Assembly (NCBI GenBank): GCA_034506175.1
Contig: JAPDQB010000002.1
Coordinates: 1-64,000 of the forward strand
DNA length: 64,000 bases
Direction of reading: 5' to 3'
From: a candidate division KSB1 bacterium
Lineage (GTDB): Bacteria; Zhuqueibacterota; Zhuqueibacteria; Zhuqueibacterales; Zhuqueibacteraceae
Shown: positions 40,679-49,277 of the stretch, in pieces
Numbering within the stretch: position 1 is the stretch's first letter
Layout: every line of letters starts with the position of its first letter
Translations under genes and position numbers: made by a program
Notes under the pieces: generated by a model
Seen by the model: the letters and a program-made list of their open reading frames with translations, nothing else
Databases searched by the model: none
What the model was told of the DNA's origin: nothing

Positions 40679-41526
40679 AAAAAACTTTATACTTTTTTAC
40701 TGCCGCAATTTTATTCGCTGCCGGGAGCGCGCCGGCGCAACAACGCACGGTTCGCGTCAAGCCCGGTTTCGCCACGGTGATCGTTTGCCCGGTGCCGCCG
40801 GAGCTGGTATCGGTCGGCAATTCGCAGCAGTTCACGGTGCAAAATTCCGGCAATTATATTTTGGTCAAGCCGATGGTGAGCAGCGGCTCGACCAACATGT
40901 TCATCAAAGCCGGCGCGGATTCGTACAACCTCGTGCTGCAAATTTCCGATTCCCCGGATTTGGAAATTCGCCTGCTGCCGGCGGCGCCAAGCCGCGCCTT
41001 GCCAGGCACGCCTGAAAAGGGAACCCCAAACGATGGACGGATTGATGCCGGCGCTCCGAAAAAAAATGGCGCTTCGCCCAAAGCCGGGAATCTCGCTGAA
41101 ATCAGCCCCAAAGCGCGCTCGATTCTTACTTCTTACATGAAGACGCCGCGGCGTTATACGTACAGCGTCCAAAATTCCAACGTCATTTTTGCGGTCGATC
41201 ACATGGTGCAGATAGAAGACAAATTGTACATGATCTGCACGCTGGTCAATAACTCGAGGATTCCTTACGACATCGGATATGTCCGCTTCAAGCTGATCGA
41301 TCAAAACCGCTCGCTGCTGCTCTTCAAAAAGAAAGTCAAGGAAACGGAGATCGAGCCGGTCAAAGAGTTTTACAATCCCCAAATCAAGCCTGATACCGCG
41401 GGCCGGTTGCTGTTTGTTTTCGACAAACAGGGTTTTTCCAGCAAAAGCACGGTTGAAATCAAATGCAGCGAGGAGAGCGGCCGGCGCGATCTGGTGTTGA
41501 CAGTGTCGGGTTCGTCCGTGCAATAA
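40675..41526 (+). CDS. VirB9/TraN-like outer-complex protein
   Basis: The 283-aa protein has a signal peptide (LYFFTAAILFAAGSAPAQ). The beta-rich N-domain (VRVKPGFATVIVCPVPPELV) is followed by a flexible linker (~100-140) and a C-domain with LYMICTLVNNSRIPYDIGYV and FKLIDQNRSLLLFKKK. The pattern matches Bacteroidetes TraN (DUF4138) and VirB9, which forms the outer-membrane ring with VirB7/VirB10. ATGA overlap with the VirB8-like gene shows translational coupling. Here it precedes the VirB10-like gene. Confidence 0.75.
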   Translation: MKKTLYFFTAAILFAAGSAPAQQRTVRVKPGFATVIVCPVPPELVSVGNSQQFTVQNSGNYILVKPMVSSGSTNMFIKAGADSYNLVLQISDSPDLEIRLLPAAPSRALPGTPEKGTPNDGRIDAGAPKKNGASPKAGNLAEISPKARSILTSYMKTPRRYTYSVQNSNVIFAVDHMVQIEDKLYMICTLVNNSRIPYDIGYVRFKLIDQNRSLLLFKKKVKETEIEPVKEFYNPQIKPDTAGRLLFVFDKQGFSSKSTVEIKCSEESGRRDLVLTVSGSSVQ

Positions 41527-41585
41527 AAAAGATTTTAAATTTTCAATTCAAAATTTAAAATTTGAAATCAACAAAAGGTGAACGC

Positions 41586-42473
41586 ATGAATATAACCGAT
41601 TTTGTCTACGACATGATCAACGGCCGCAAGCGAATGAAGCCGCAAATGATCATGCTCGGAATTATCGCGCTGTTCGCGGTTTTTGTGTTCTTTTTTGTTT
41701 TCGCGCAGCGCCAGAGCGCCTCGGGCCGGAAAAAACCGGGGCCGATCGTGATGCACAAAGCGCCGCCGCCGAAAGATTTGGATTATCAAATTGTGAAAGT
41801 CGATACCATTCCGTTCAGCCACCCCACGATGCCGGCGGCCTCGCCGTCACGCTCGAGCGGCAGCCCGCCAACGATTTCGCCGCAAGAACGCCCTGCGGCA
41901 ACAAGCCGCCGCGAGTATGTTGCGCCTCCACCTTCTTCAACGCCTCTTCCCGTTGGCGGCGCGAGTGACGGCGGCAGCATGATCGTGGTCAGCTCGCTTA
42001 ACCAACCCTCGAGCGCCGGCACGCTTGGCAGCTTGACGGGCTTGCACACGGTTCGCCTCAAAGTCATTCTTCCCGATCGCACGCCGGTGACGAACGGCAG
42101 CCTGGTGGAGGCGCGGGTGATGAAGGACGAGGCCTGGGGCAACATCGCAATTCCCCGGCGCTCATCTTTGCTTGGCGTTTGTAATTTGCAGGGCAACCGT
42201 GTGCAGATCGATTTCCGGGAGATTCGCATTCACGGCGTCACCTACACATGCAGCGGCCGCGCGTACGATTTGAAATCGCTGCCGGGCCTGCCTTATTTGC
42301 CGCTCGATGCGAAAGCCAAGCAAATCGTTATCGAAGAATTGAAGAGCGCTGCCGCTGGCGTACCCATTGTCGGCCGTTACTTGAATCAATCGGATGTGAA
42401 TCCGTTCAACGATGAAGTCACGACTCTCGACGAAGGCCTCGAGTTTTATGCGTTGATTACGAATATTTTTTAA
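41586..42473 (+). CDS. VirB10/TraM-like channel protein
   Basis: A cytoplasmic N-terminus (MNITDFVYDMINGRKRMKPQ), one membrane helix (MLGIIALFAVFVFFFVFA), a proline-rich periplasmic stretch (~60-135) and a C-terminal beta-barrel-type domain (LKVILPDRTPVTNGSLVEAR, IPRRSSLLGVCNLQGNRVQI, YDLKSLPGLPYLPLDAK) form the VirB10/TraM architecture. This protein spans both membranes and gates the channel. GGTGAACGC precedes the start; an ATG eight codons upstream is likely not used. Confidence 0.82.
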   Translation: MNITDFVYDMINGRKRMKPQMIMLGIIALFAVFVFFFVFAQRQSASGRKKPGPIVMHKAPPPKDLDYQIVKVDTIPFSHPTMPAASPSRSSGSPPTISPQERPAATSRREYVAPPPSSTPLPVGGASDGGSMIVVSSLNQPSSAGTLGSLTGLHTVRLKVILPDRTPVTNGSLVEARVMKDEAWGNIAIPRRSSLLGVCNLQGNRVQIDFREIRIHGVTYTCSGRAYDLKSLPGLPYLPLDAKAKQIVIEELKSAAAGVPIVGRYLNQSDVNPFNDEVTTLDEGLEFYALITNIF

Positions 42474-42516
42474 CAACGGATTATACTGATTGCGCCGATT
42501 AAGAGGAAAGTGAAAA

Positions 42517-43869
42517 ATGAAATACCTCATTTTGTTGTTGATTTCTATTTTGGCTGGCATGATTGGAATGGTGATGGTCGCCTGTGAAAAGCACAAGGAC
42601 CCCTTTTCCGCCCAAAACGCCAAGCCGGTGATTGCCGATTTCCGTTTCAAGCCGGATCCCAATTTGCCGAATATCCGTCCGGATTCGCTGAAATTCAAAA
42701 CTGGCGCGTCGTATAAATTGTATCTGAAGTATGAGGATCCGGAATTCAGCAACTCGACGACGAAGAAGCTGCAGGCGCGCTTCTGGTTTGAAAGCGGTAG
42801 CGGCAAAATCAGCCATGATCAATTCAACAAACCAAGCGACGATGGCCTGAGCTTCGGCGAAGTGCCGGGAAAATTCGACAACGATTTGCTTTTTACCCCC
42901 GGTGCGCCCGGGGTTGTGCGGTTGCGGCTGCAGCTTTCTGACGGCGTTAAAACTTCGGAAACGCAGCAAGCTTCCGTGACTTTCTTTGAGAATTTGAAGC
43001 CAGTCCCCTTTTTCACTGTCCGTTTTTTGACACAAACCAATCCCTATCGCGTCGAATTCAATCCGGAGCGCAGCCTCGACCGCGACGGCGACATCAACAA
43101 AGCAACGTTTATCTGGAGCTTTGGCGATAATTCGGCGCCCAAGACGAACATAGGCAAAACGCCTATTACTCACGACTATGTGAATGCCGGCCAGTATCGG
43201 GTGCGGTTGCGAATCATAGACGACGAAAGCAAAGCCGACAGCACGGAGCAGTTGGTGACGACTGCCAACCAGCCGCCGGTGGCGGCGCTGCGGATCACCC
43301 CCACCACCAGCGGCAAAGTGCCGTTCGAGATCGACTATACCGCCACCGGCAGCTTTGATCCGGATGGGACGATTTCTTCTTACCAAATTTTCTTTGGCGA
43401 TGGCGACACTTCCCAGCAGCCCACGGGAAAGCACGTCTTCAAAACCGATGGCAATTATCCGGTCACGGTCATCGTCAAAGACAATCTGGGACTGGCCGAT
43501 ACGGCCAGTGTAGGCGTGCGGGTTTCCACACCGCCGACTGCCGTCTTGAAAATCAATCCGGAATCCGGCGGTCCCGTCCCGCTGCGGCTGGTGGTGAGCG
43601 GCAAGGAGTCGCGCGATCCCCATCCCGGCGGGAGCATCACTGCCTATAACATTACCATCACCAATGTCACCACGAACGCGCAACGGGTTTTTCCGCAAGA
43701 TTCCGTCACCACGCTTTTAACGGAGCCGGCCAATTATCGGATTACGCTCGATGTGACGAACAATCGCGGCCTGAGCAGCCGGGCGGAGAAAGTGGTTCCG
43801 GCGGGGTTGCCGGGCATCATCCGGTCCGGCGACGACAAACCGCCATCAGCGTTTCTTCGCAAACCATAG
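42517..43869 (+). CDS. PKD-domain lipoprotein in the secretion operon
   Basis: A lipoprotein signal (LAGMIGMVMVACEK) puts the acylated cysteine at residue 23. The 450-aa body has PKD/Ig-like repeats, best seen as TFIWSFGDNSAPK, YVNAGQYRVRLRIIDDESKA, SYQIFFGDGDTSQQPTGKHV and FKTDGNYPVTVIVKDNLGLA. Surface PKD domains bind proteins or polysaccharide. It could replace VirB7 as the lipidated outer-complex part or be an adhesin on the secretion pilus base. I know of no such component in described MPF_B systems. RBS AAGAGGAAAG upstream. Confidence 0.8.
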   Translation: MKYLILLLISILAGMIGMVMVACEKHKDPFSAQNAKPVIADFRFKPDPNLPNIRPDSLKFKTGASYKLYLKYEDPEFSNSTTKKLQARFWFESGSGKISHDQFNKPSDDGLSFGEVPGKFDNDLLFTPGAPGVVRLRLQLSDGVKTSETQQASVTFFENLKPVPFFTVRFLTQTNPYRVEFNPERSLDRDGDINKATFIWSFGDNSAPKTNIGKTPITHDYVNAGQYRVRLRIIDDESKADSTEQLVTTANQPPVAALRITPTTSGKVPFEIDYTATGSFDPDGTISSYQIFFGDGDTSQQPTGKHVFKTDGNYPVTVIVKDNLGLADTASVGVRVSTPPTAVLKINPESGGPVPLRLVVSGKESRDPHPGGSITAYNITITNVTTNAQRVFPQDSVTTLLTEPANYRITLDVTNNRGLSSRAEKVVPAGLPGIIRSGDDKPPSAFLRKP

Positions 43870-43941
43870 GCGAAGAAATCGCACGGAGAAACAAAACCCT
43901 CGGGCAAGAAATCAATTTGCTTTTAAACAACGGAATCAGCC

Positions 43942-44454
43942 ATGAAAAAATTTCTGTTTTTGTTTATTGGGTTATTGCCGGCAGGTCTGTTAGCGCAGGA
44001 TTCATACTATTATCATACCATCCATTCGAGCGCGCTGGCGGCGACGTATGGCCGAACCTACAAAGGCCATTACGCTTATCAATTGTCGCGCCTCCGGCAA
44101 GTGAAGCTCTCCGGCATTTACGTTTTCGACGAGTACACGCAAAGCGATGGCAATCGCATCAAAGCGGATGTTTACAATCTCGGCCTGCAGTTTCAGTATA
44201 ACGTGATTCACCTCGGCAATCTTTTTTTGAGCGTCAATTTGGGCGCGGGAGTTTACCAAATCAAAGCCGGCGATTTGATCGGCATCAAGTTCAAGGAAAC
44301 AAAGGTGAATTTTCTGGGCGGGGCGCAGCTTGAATATTATTTGAGGAAAAACCGGCTGGCGCTGCTCGTCGATTATGACGCGCTGTATTTTCCGTTCAGC
44401 AAGCTCTACGAAGTGTTGCACGTGCCGACGGCGGGCTTGGGGATTTTCTTTTAG
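43942..44454 (+). CDS. TraO-like small outer-membrane barrel
   Basis: The 170-aa protein has a signal peptide (MKKFLFLFIGLLPAGLLAQ) and eight or so amphipathic strands (KLSGIYVFDEYTQSDGNRIK, LFLSVNLGAGVYQIKAGDLI, NFLGGAQLEYYLRKNRLALL), ending in LGIFF with terminal phenylalanine. Size, location after the VirB10 gene and the last position of the operon fit the TraO component of Bacteroidetes conjugation systems. Sequence similarity to TraO is only suggestive. Its stop overlaps the end of a convergent relic by four bases. Confidence 0.65.
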   Translation: MKKFLFLFIGLLPAGLLAQDSYYYHTIHSSALAATYGRTYKGHYAYQLSRLRQVKLSGIYVFDEYTQSDGNRIKADVYNLGLQFQYNVIHLGNLFLSVNLGAGVYQIKAGDLIGIKFKETKVNFLGGAQLEYYLRKNRLALLVDYDALYFPFSKLYEVLHVPTAGLGIFF

Positions 44455-44800
44455 GAAATGGTTTGCAGTTCTTGTAGCAACATGTTTAAAAGATCGCTTA
44501 TTTTCAATTCATCTGCCCCATAGCGTAAGTAGCCCATATCCAAATTTTCCTTTTGAACTTTGGCGATATTTACCGCGTCGTTGAATTATGCGATGCCGCA
44601 TTCCTCATCACCGCCAAGCGAATTTGCTCATCATTATATTCTGGATGGCGACGGCGTACGCCGCCGGCGAGCAATTTGCGCGAAGTTTGCGTTAGCTCAA
44701 TCGCCAGTTGCAAACGTCTCGCCGGAGCCATTTTGCGAAAAATTTCCATCTGCAGACGCTCAATCTCTGGTGAAGTGTCCAATGGTCGACTCTGTTTCAT
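44451..44800 (-). pseudogene. Small-protein/nucleotidyltransferase pair collapsed into one relic
   Basis: From 44800 the minus strand begins the well-known small protein MKQSRPLDTSPEIERLQMEI ... LLAGGVRRRHPEYNDEQIRL, usually ~95 aa and encoded before a nucleotidyltransferase. After ~65 residues it loses its normal end. One frame over, from about 44590 to a TAA at 44451-44453, FNDAVNIAKVQKENLDMGYL and ADELKISDLLNMLLQELQ match the C-terminal helical part of the partner nucleotidyltransferase. A deletion has joined the two ends and removed the catalytic domain. Confidence 0.6.
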
Positions 44801-44822
44801 GGCGAATTTCCGTATCGTAAAG

Positions 44823-44855
44823 CGTAATTCGTAAATTGACGTTTTACGAATTACG
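44823..44855. terminator. Perfect 13-bp inverted repeat just past purL
   Basis: CGTAATTCGTAAA (44823-44835) and TTTACGAATTACG (44843-44855) enclose a seven-base loop. It starts three bases beyond the purL stop on the minus strand. There is no long T-run, but the place fits the end of the purL transcript. Confidence 0.5.
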
Positions 44856-44857
44856 TT

Positions 44858-47083
44858 TTATATTTTTTCCATCATTTTCTCGATTGCAAGATGATACTTT
44901 TCAGAAATTTCCGCAAGCGAAACCTCCAGCAATTCCGGGATTTTTAACGAGCTTCCCCCGGTGCGCCCGAGCACGGTAAACGGCACATCGTGCTTTTGGC
45001 AAATCTGGGCCACCGCGCCGCGAAGCGCCGGCGCGTACGAAATAATGATCATCGACTGGCTTTCACCGAACAGCGCGAAATCGGCGCGAGCATACGGCCA
45101 CAACTCGAACGTCGCGCCAATTGGCTGCTCGGGATTCATGAGGCAACATTCCGCCATGGCCACGCCCAAACCGCCGTCGCTCACGTCGTGGGCCGAATTT
45201 AGCAGGCCGGCTTGAATCGCTTCCAAACACGCGGCTTGTATTGATTTCTCCTCCTGCAAATCGATAAACGGGCAATCGCCGGCAACTTGACCGTGCATGA
45301 CTTTTAAAAATTCGCTGCCGCCCACTTCTTCGAAATTGGCGCCGATCAAGGCAATCTCGTCATCTTCATTTTTGAAAAACGCCGTGGTGGCATGACGAAC
45401 GTCGTCTAAAATTCCCAACATGCCAATCACCGGCGTCGGATAAACCGCGCGATCCGGGCTTTCATTATAAAAGCTCACATTGCCGCCGGTCACCGGCGTT
45501 TCGAGTACGCGGCACGCTTCGGCGATGCCGGCAATCGTTTCTTTGAATTGCCAGTAAATTTCCGGCTTGTAGGGATTGCCGAAATTCAAACAATTCGTGA
45601 TCGCCACCGGCCGCCCGCCGCTCACGACGACATTACGCGCCGCTTCCGCCACGGCAATGGCGCCGCCGCGGCGGGGATTGAGATAAACGTAGCGGCCGTT
45701 GCAATCGGTTTTCAATGCTATGCCCTTGCCGGTTCCTTTGATGCGCAAAACCGCGGCGTCACAGCCGGGCGTCACAACGGTATTGCTGCGCACCGTGTGA
45801 TCGTACTGATGAAACACCCACTGCTTGCTCGCGATGTTTGGCGAGGCGAGCAGTTTCAGCAAGGCTTCTTTCAAATCAGCGATTTTTGGCAAGGCCTCGG
45901 CGTTGAAGGCGCGAGTCGTTTCGAGATAATCCGGCTCTTTTGCCTCGCGCAGATAAACCGGCGCGCCGCCGCCAACCACCAGACTGTCTGCCGGAATTTC
46001 GGCGACGATTTTGCCGTTCATGCGAACACGCAAGATGTTGCCGCTCGTCACTTTGCCGATGGTGGCGGCGTGCAAATCCCATTTCGCGCAAATCGCTGCA
46101 ATCGCTTTTTCTTTTCCCGGCTTGCTGACCAGCAACATGCGTTCCTGCGATTCCGAGAGCATGATTTCGTACGGCGTCATCCCCGGCTCGCGCAGCGGCA
46201 CTTGGTCGAGATCGATTTCCATGCCGTGCTTGCCGTGTGCCGACATTTCCGACGTCGAGCAAGTGATGCCGGCCGCGCCCATGTCCTGCATGCCGACGAG
46301 CAAATCGGCTTTGATCATCTCCTGCGTCGCCTCGAGCAAAAGTTTTTCGGTGAACGGATCGCCGACCTGCACCTGCGGCCGTTTCGATTCGCTTTTCTCC
46401 GAAATTTCCTCGCTGGCGAACGTCGCACCGTGAATGCCGTCGCGGCCGGTTGAGGAGCCGATCAGCATCACCGCATTGCCTTCGCCCTTCGCCACCGCAT
46501 GGGTGACGCGATGATGGCGCACGATGCCGACCGCCATCGCGTTCACCAGCGGATTGTCCTGATAGCAATCGTCGAAATAAACTTCGCCTGCCACCGTCGG
46601 CACGCCGAAACAGTTGCCGTAATCGCCGATGCCTTTGACGACGCCTTTCACGAGATAACGCACGCGGGCATGGTCGGGATCGCCGAAGCGCAGCGAGTTG
46701 AGCGCCGCAATCGGCCGCGCGCCCATCGTAAAAATATCGCGCAGAATCCCGCCGACGCCGGTGGCGGCGCCCTGATACGGCTCGACTGCGGAAGGATGAT
46801 TGTGGCTCTCAATCTTAAACGCAATCGCCAGGCCGTCGCCAATATCGACGAGGCCGGCATTTTCCTCGCCGGCTTTCACCAGCACATGCTTGCCCTCGCG
46901 CGGCAAGGTTTTGATCAACGCCAGCGAATTTTTGTAGCTGCAATGCTCCGACCACATCACCGAGAAAATACCCAGTTCGGTAAAGGTCGGCGTGCGTCCA
47001 AGAATTTCGAGAATGCGGTTATATTCTTCTTCGGAAAGCCCGTGTTGGAGGGCGAGGTTGAGAGTGACTTGCGATTCGTGCAT
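44858..47083 (-). CDS. purL: Phosphoribosylformylglycinamidine synthase subunit PurL
   Basis: PurL converts FGAR plus glutamine-derived ammonia and ATP to FGAM in purine synthesis, with PurQ and PurS in bacteria that have the ~740-aa form seen here (741 aa). Motifs include [20 protein letters not shown] (catalytic/ATP), [60 protein letters not shown] and NVSFYNES. All expected domains are present. The start [20 protein letters not shown] is the usual N-terminus; ten upstream residues are ignored. No purQ or purS lies beside it. Confidence 0.95.
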   Translation of the reverse strand: MHESQVTLNLALQHGLSEEEYNRILEILGRTPTFTELGIFSVMWSEHCSYKNSLALIKTLPREGKHVLVKAGEENAGLVDIGDGLAIAFKIESHNHPSAVEPYQGAATGVGGILRDIFTMGARPIAALNSLRFGDPDHARVRYLVKGVVKGIGDYGNCFGVPTVAGEVYFDDCYQDNPLVNAMAVGIVRHHRVTHAVAKGEGNAVMLIGSSTGRDGIHGATFASEEISEKSESKRPQVQVGDPFTEKLLLEATQEMIKADLLVGMQDMGAAGITCSTSEMSAHGKHGMEIDLDQVPLREPGMTPYEIMLSESQERMLLVSKPGKEKAIAAICAKWDLHAATIGKVTSGNILRVRMNGKIVAEIPADSLVVGGGAPVYLREAKEPDYLETTRAFNAEALPKIADLKEALLKLLASPNIASKQWVFHQYDHTVRSNTVVTPGCDAAVLRIKGTGKGIALKTDCNGRYVYLNPRRGGAIAVAEAARNVVVSGGRPVAITNCLNFGNPYKPEIYWQFKETIAGIAEACRVLETPVTGGNVSFYNESPDRAVYPTPVIGMLGILDDVRHATTAFFKNEDDEIALIGANFEEVGGSEFLKVMHGQVAGDCPFIDLQEEKSIQAACLEAIQAGLLNSAHDVSDGGLGVAMAECCLMNPEQPIGATFELWPYARADFALFGESQSMIIISYAPALRGAVAQICQKHDVPFTVLGRTGGSSLKIPELLEVSLAEISEKYHLAIEKMMEKI

Positions 47084-47121
47084 GCTTGGGGTTCGAGTAA
47101 GAAAGGTTGGCAAGTTGATGG

Positions 47122-47325
47122 TTATTCGAGATTCTTTAAATTGACTGCCGGATTATGTGTTCGTTCCACGGGCTCGAAGATGGCGATAATGGCTTTTCCG
47201 GCATTCTCAACCGAACGTTGGGCGTTATCGACACAGGAACGCCAGCGCTGCAATTGGAAATCCTGTTCTGCCTCTTTCTGAAAGCCTTTTGCCAACCGCA
47301 ATCGATATTCAGCATCAGTTATCAT
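47122..47325 (-). CDS. Truncated HEPN-domain protein
   Basis: [20 protein letters not shown] and [20 protein letters not shown] are the first two helices of a HEPN domain, the toxin-type partner of MNT nucleotidyltransferases. HEPN domains of this group are ~120-130 aa and carry the catalytic R-x4-6-H near the C-terminus. This one stops after ~67 residues (VNLKNLE) and lacks the motif, so it cannot be an active RNase. The start codon overlaps the MNT gene's stop region, the normal order of MNT-HEPN pairs. Confidence 0.6.
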   Translation of the reverse strand: MITDAEYRLRLAKGFQKEAEQDFQLQRWRSCVDNAQRSVENAGKAIIAIFEPVERTHNPAVNLKNLE

Positions 47326-47629
47326 AAAGAATGACGCCATCCAAAGCCAAATCGAGATGGAGAGATGGAAAACCGCTTTCGAATTCTACAGGAGTGCGTG
47401 CGGTAATCGAAATTTTTTCGGCATACTTAGCGGCGATGGCGTGTCGCACAAAAAGGAGTCTTTCCACTGGTCGCTCCGGCAAATTTTTCACCAACAGAAA
47501 AATATCGTAATCGCTCTCCGGACTGGCGTCGCCGCGCGCCTGATAGCCGAAGAGGACGACGGCAATCAAATTATTGCCGAAGTGTTGCTGAAAGCTGGCG
47601 AGTAGGTTTTGTCTGAAAGTTGGGTTCAT
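47315..47629 (-). CDS. MNT-type nucleotidyltransferase domain protein
   Basis: A 104-aa minimal nucleotidyltransferase: LIAVVLFGYQARGDASPESD and YDIFLLV correspond to the GSxARGxxxxxSDxD motif. The usual serine is tyrosine (GYQARG) but both aspartates are kept. In MNT-HEPN modules it is the antitoxin that AMPylates the HEPN toxin. The start at 47629 avoids an upstream extension of odd composition (SVFLSCCGILHFGC). The overlapping HEPN partner is truncated. Confidence 0.75.
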   Translation of the reverse strand: MNPTFRQNLLASFQQHFGNNLIAVVLFGYQARGDASPESDYDIFLLVKNLPERPVERLLFVRHAIAAKYAEKISITARTPVEFESGFPSLHLDLALDGVILYDN

Positions 47630-47691
47630 GTTGCATAAATTTACACAACCAAAATGTAAAATGCCACAACAAGATAAAAATACCGAAAGCA

Positions 47692-48033
47692 TCAAATCAC
47701 CGGCTTTTTTGCACAGCTTTCGCACTGACAAATTCCCCGCAAAAAATCAAACGTATAAATTCCCTCGGCGTGGCCGTCGTTCCATTGAAACTGGATGGCA
47801 TATCGCCCCACCACTTCGGCTTGCCGAATGTCCAAATTGCTTTGAATCATCTCATGCGGCTGCAAAACCCGCAGCGGATTTGCCGGCTTGGCGGGCACGC
47901 GGCGCGCTTCCGTGCACGAGGCGCAGGGACATTGTCGGCGTAAAAATTCGAGCGGGTAGCGGCTGATATGCCCGTCATCCCACTCGATTTGCAGCGTCCG
48001 CGCCTCGGTTTTTTTCATGTCAACTGGAATCAT
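47692..48033 (-). CDS. DUF971 (GBBH-like N-terminal domain) protein
   Basis: This family has a fold first seen at the N-terminus of gamma-butyrobetaine hydroxylase. LQIEWDDGHISRYPLEFLRR, CPCASCTEA and then IQFQWNDGHAEGIYTFDFLR with the final CQCESC form the expected two WxDGHxSxY half-repeats and a cysteine cluster that may bind a metal (zinc). About 113 aa, cytosolic. Stand-alone members often lie near iron-sulphur or iron-protein genes; that is not seen here. Methionine at 48033 or 48018 could start it. Confidence 0.85.
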   Translation of the reverse strand: MIPVDMKKTEARTLQIEWDDGHISRYPLEFLRRQCPCASCTEARRVPAKPANPLRVLQPHEMIQSNLDIRQAEVVGRYAIQFQWNDGHAEGIYTFDFLRGICQCESCAKKPVI

Positions 48034-48133
48034 AACCTCGGCAAAAAGATTGGCTTTTTCGTTGAAACCGATTATATTATAGCTAATTTCTTCCTGCAAA
48101 TCAAACACTTTTATTTGGATGAGATAAACCGCC

Positions 48134-49078
48134 GTGTCAAAATATCCGGAAATCGATCTCAACAAAGTGAAAACCTATTCGGTACGCCAGCGGCTCAGCA
48201 AAGTGCATCGCGACGAGCTGGCCAGGCCGTTTCGCCGCGGCGATTTTTTTGAGACGTTTTATCAGTCGCTGCCCGACATTCTGATTGCCAGGGATTTTCG
48301 CGAATTGGTCGAGCACATCATCGCCGCGCGCCGAAACGGCAAGCCGGTGATCGTCATGATGGGCGCCCACGTGATCAAAGTCGGCCTCTCGCCGATTTTG
48401 GTTGATCTGATGCGGCGCGGCATCATCACCTGTATCGCGATGAACGGCGCCGGCGTGATTCACGACACCGAATTGGCACTGTTCGGGCAAACTTCCGAAG
48501 AAGTCGCCGACGGGCTGGCGGACGGCTCGTTTGGCATGGCGCAGGAAACCGGCGATTTCATCAATAACGCGGTGATCAATGGCCGCAGCCAACAACAGGG
48601 ATTTGGTGAAGCGGTCGGCGAAGCTTTAATAAAATCCGGGGCCGAAGGCTTGCAGCACAGTTTGCTGGCAACGGCTTTTGAGCTGTCAATGCCGGCAACC
48701 GTGCATGTCGCCATCGGCACGGATATCATTCATCAACAACCGACGGCGGACGGCGCGGCTTATGGCGAGCTGACGTTTCGCGATTTCAAAATTTTTTCGG
48801 CGCACGTCGGCAAAATCAACGATGGCGGCGTCGTGCTCAATATCGGCTCGAATGTTTTGATGCCGGAGGTTTTTCTCAAAGCCTTGACCATCGTGCGCAA
48901 CATTCAACCGCCGGTCAAGGATTTTTTTACGGCGAATTTCGACATGTTCGCGCATTACCGGCCGCGCGTGAATGTGGTGCAGCGCCCGACTTTGCAGGGA
49001 GGCAAAGGCTATAATTTCATCGGCCATCATGAGATCATGATTCCGCTGCTGGCGGCGGCGGTGAAGGAATTTTTTTGA
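48134..49078 (+). CDS. Deoxyhypusine-synthase-like protein
   Basis: A 314-aa Rossmann-type protein with GKPVIVMMGAHVIKVGLSPI, ITCIAMNGAGVIHDTELALF, QTSEEVADGLADGSFGMAQE and VAIGTDIIHQQPTADGAAYG. Order and spacing recall deoxyhypusine synthases and their bacterial relatives, NAD-dependent enzymes that move an aminobutyl group from spermidine or related polyamines. Bacteria do not have hypusine, so the substrate here is unknown; homospermidine synthase is one known relative. The active-site lysine could not be placed with confidence. GTG start. Confidence 0.55.
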   Translation: MSKYPEIDLNKVKTYSVRQRLSKVHRDELARPFRRGDFFETFYQSLPDILIARDFRELVEHIIAARRNGKPVIVMMGAHVIKVGLSPILVDLMRRGIITCIAMNGAGVIHDTELALFGQTSEEVADGLADGSFGMAQETGDFINNAVINGRSQQQGFGEAVGEALIKSGAEGLQHSLLATAFELSMPATVHVAIGTDIIHQQPTADGAAYGELTFRDFKIFSAHVGKINDGGVVLNIGSNVLMPEVFLKALTIVRNIQPPVKDFFTANFDMFAHYRPRVNVVQRPTLQGGKGYNFIGHHEIMIPLLAAAVKEFF

Positions 49079-49277
49079 TTCGTTGTGGGATGCCACGCGA
49101 AAAGACCGCAATGCCGGTAATAATTGATTGGCTGTTCGCGAGTTTCGTCGTCAGCTTAACGACGCTCTCACTCCACCCTGCAGGCTGGCGCCGAGCCATT
49201 TTTGTGCACGTCGGCGCGGCTGATGATTTCGGGGAGCACTTCGACGGCAAAATTTTCATTCTGTTGTTAAATTCGCC

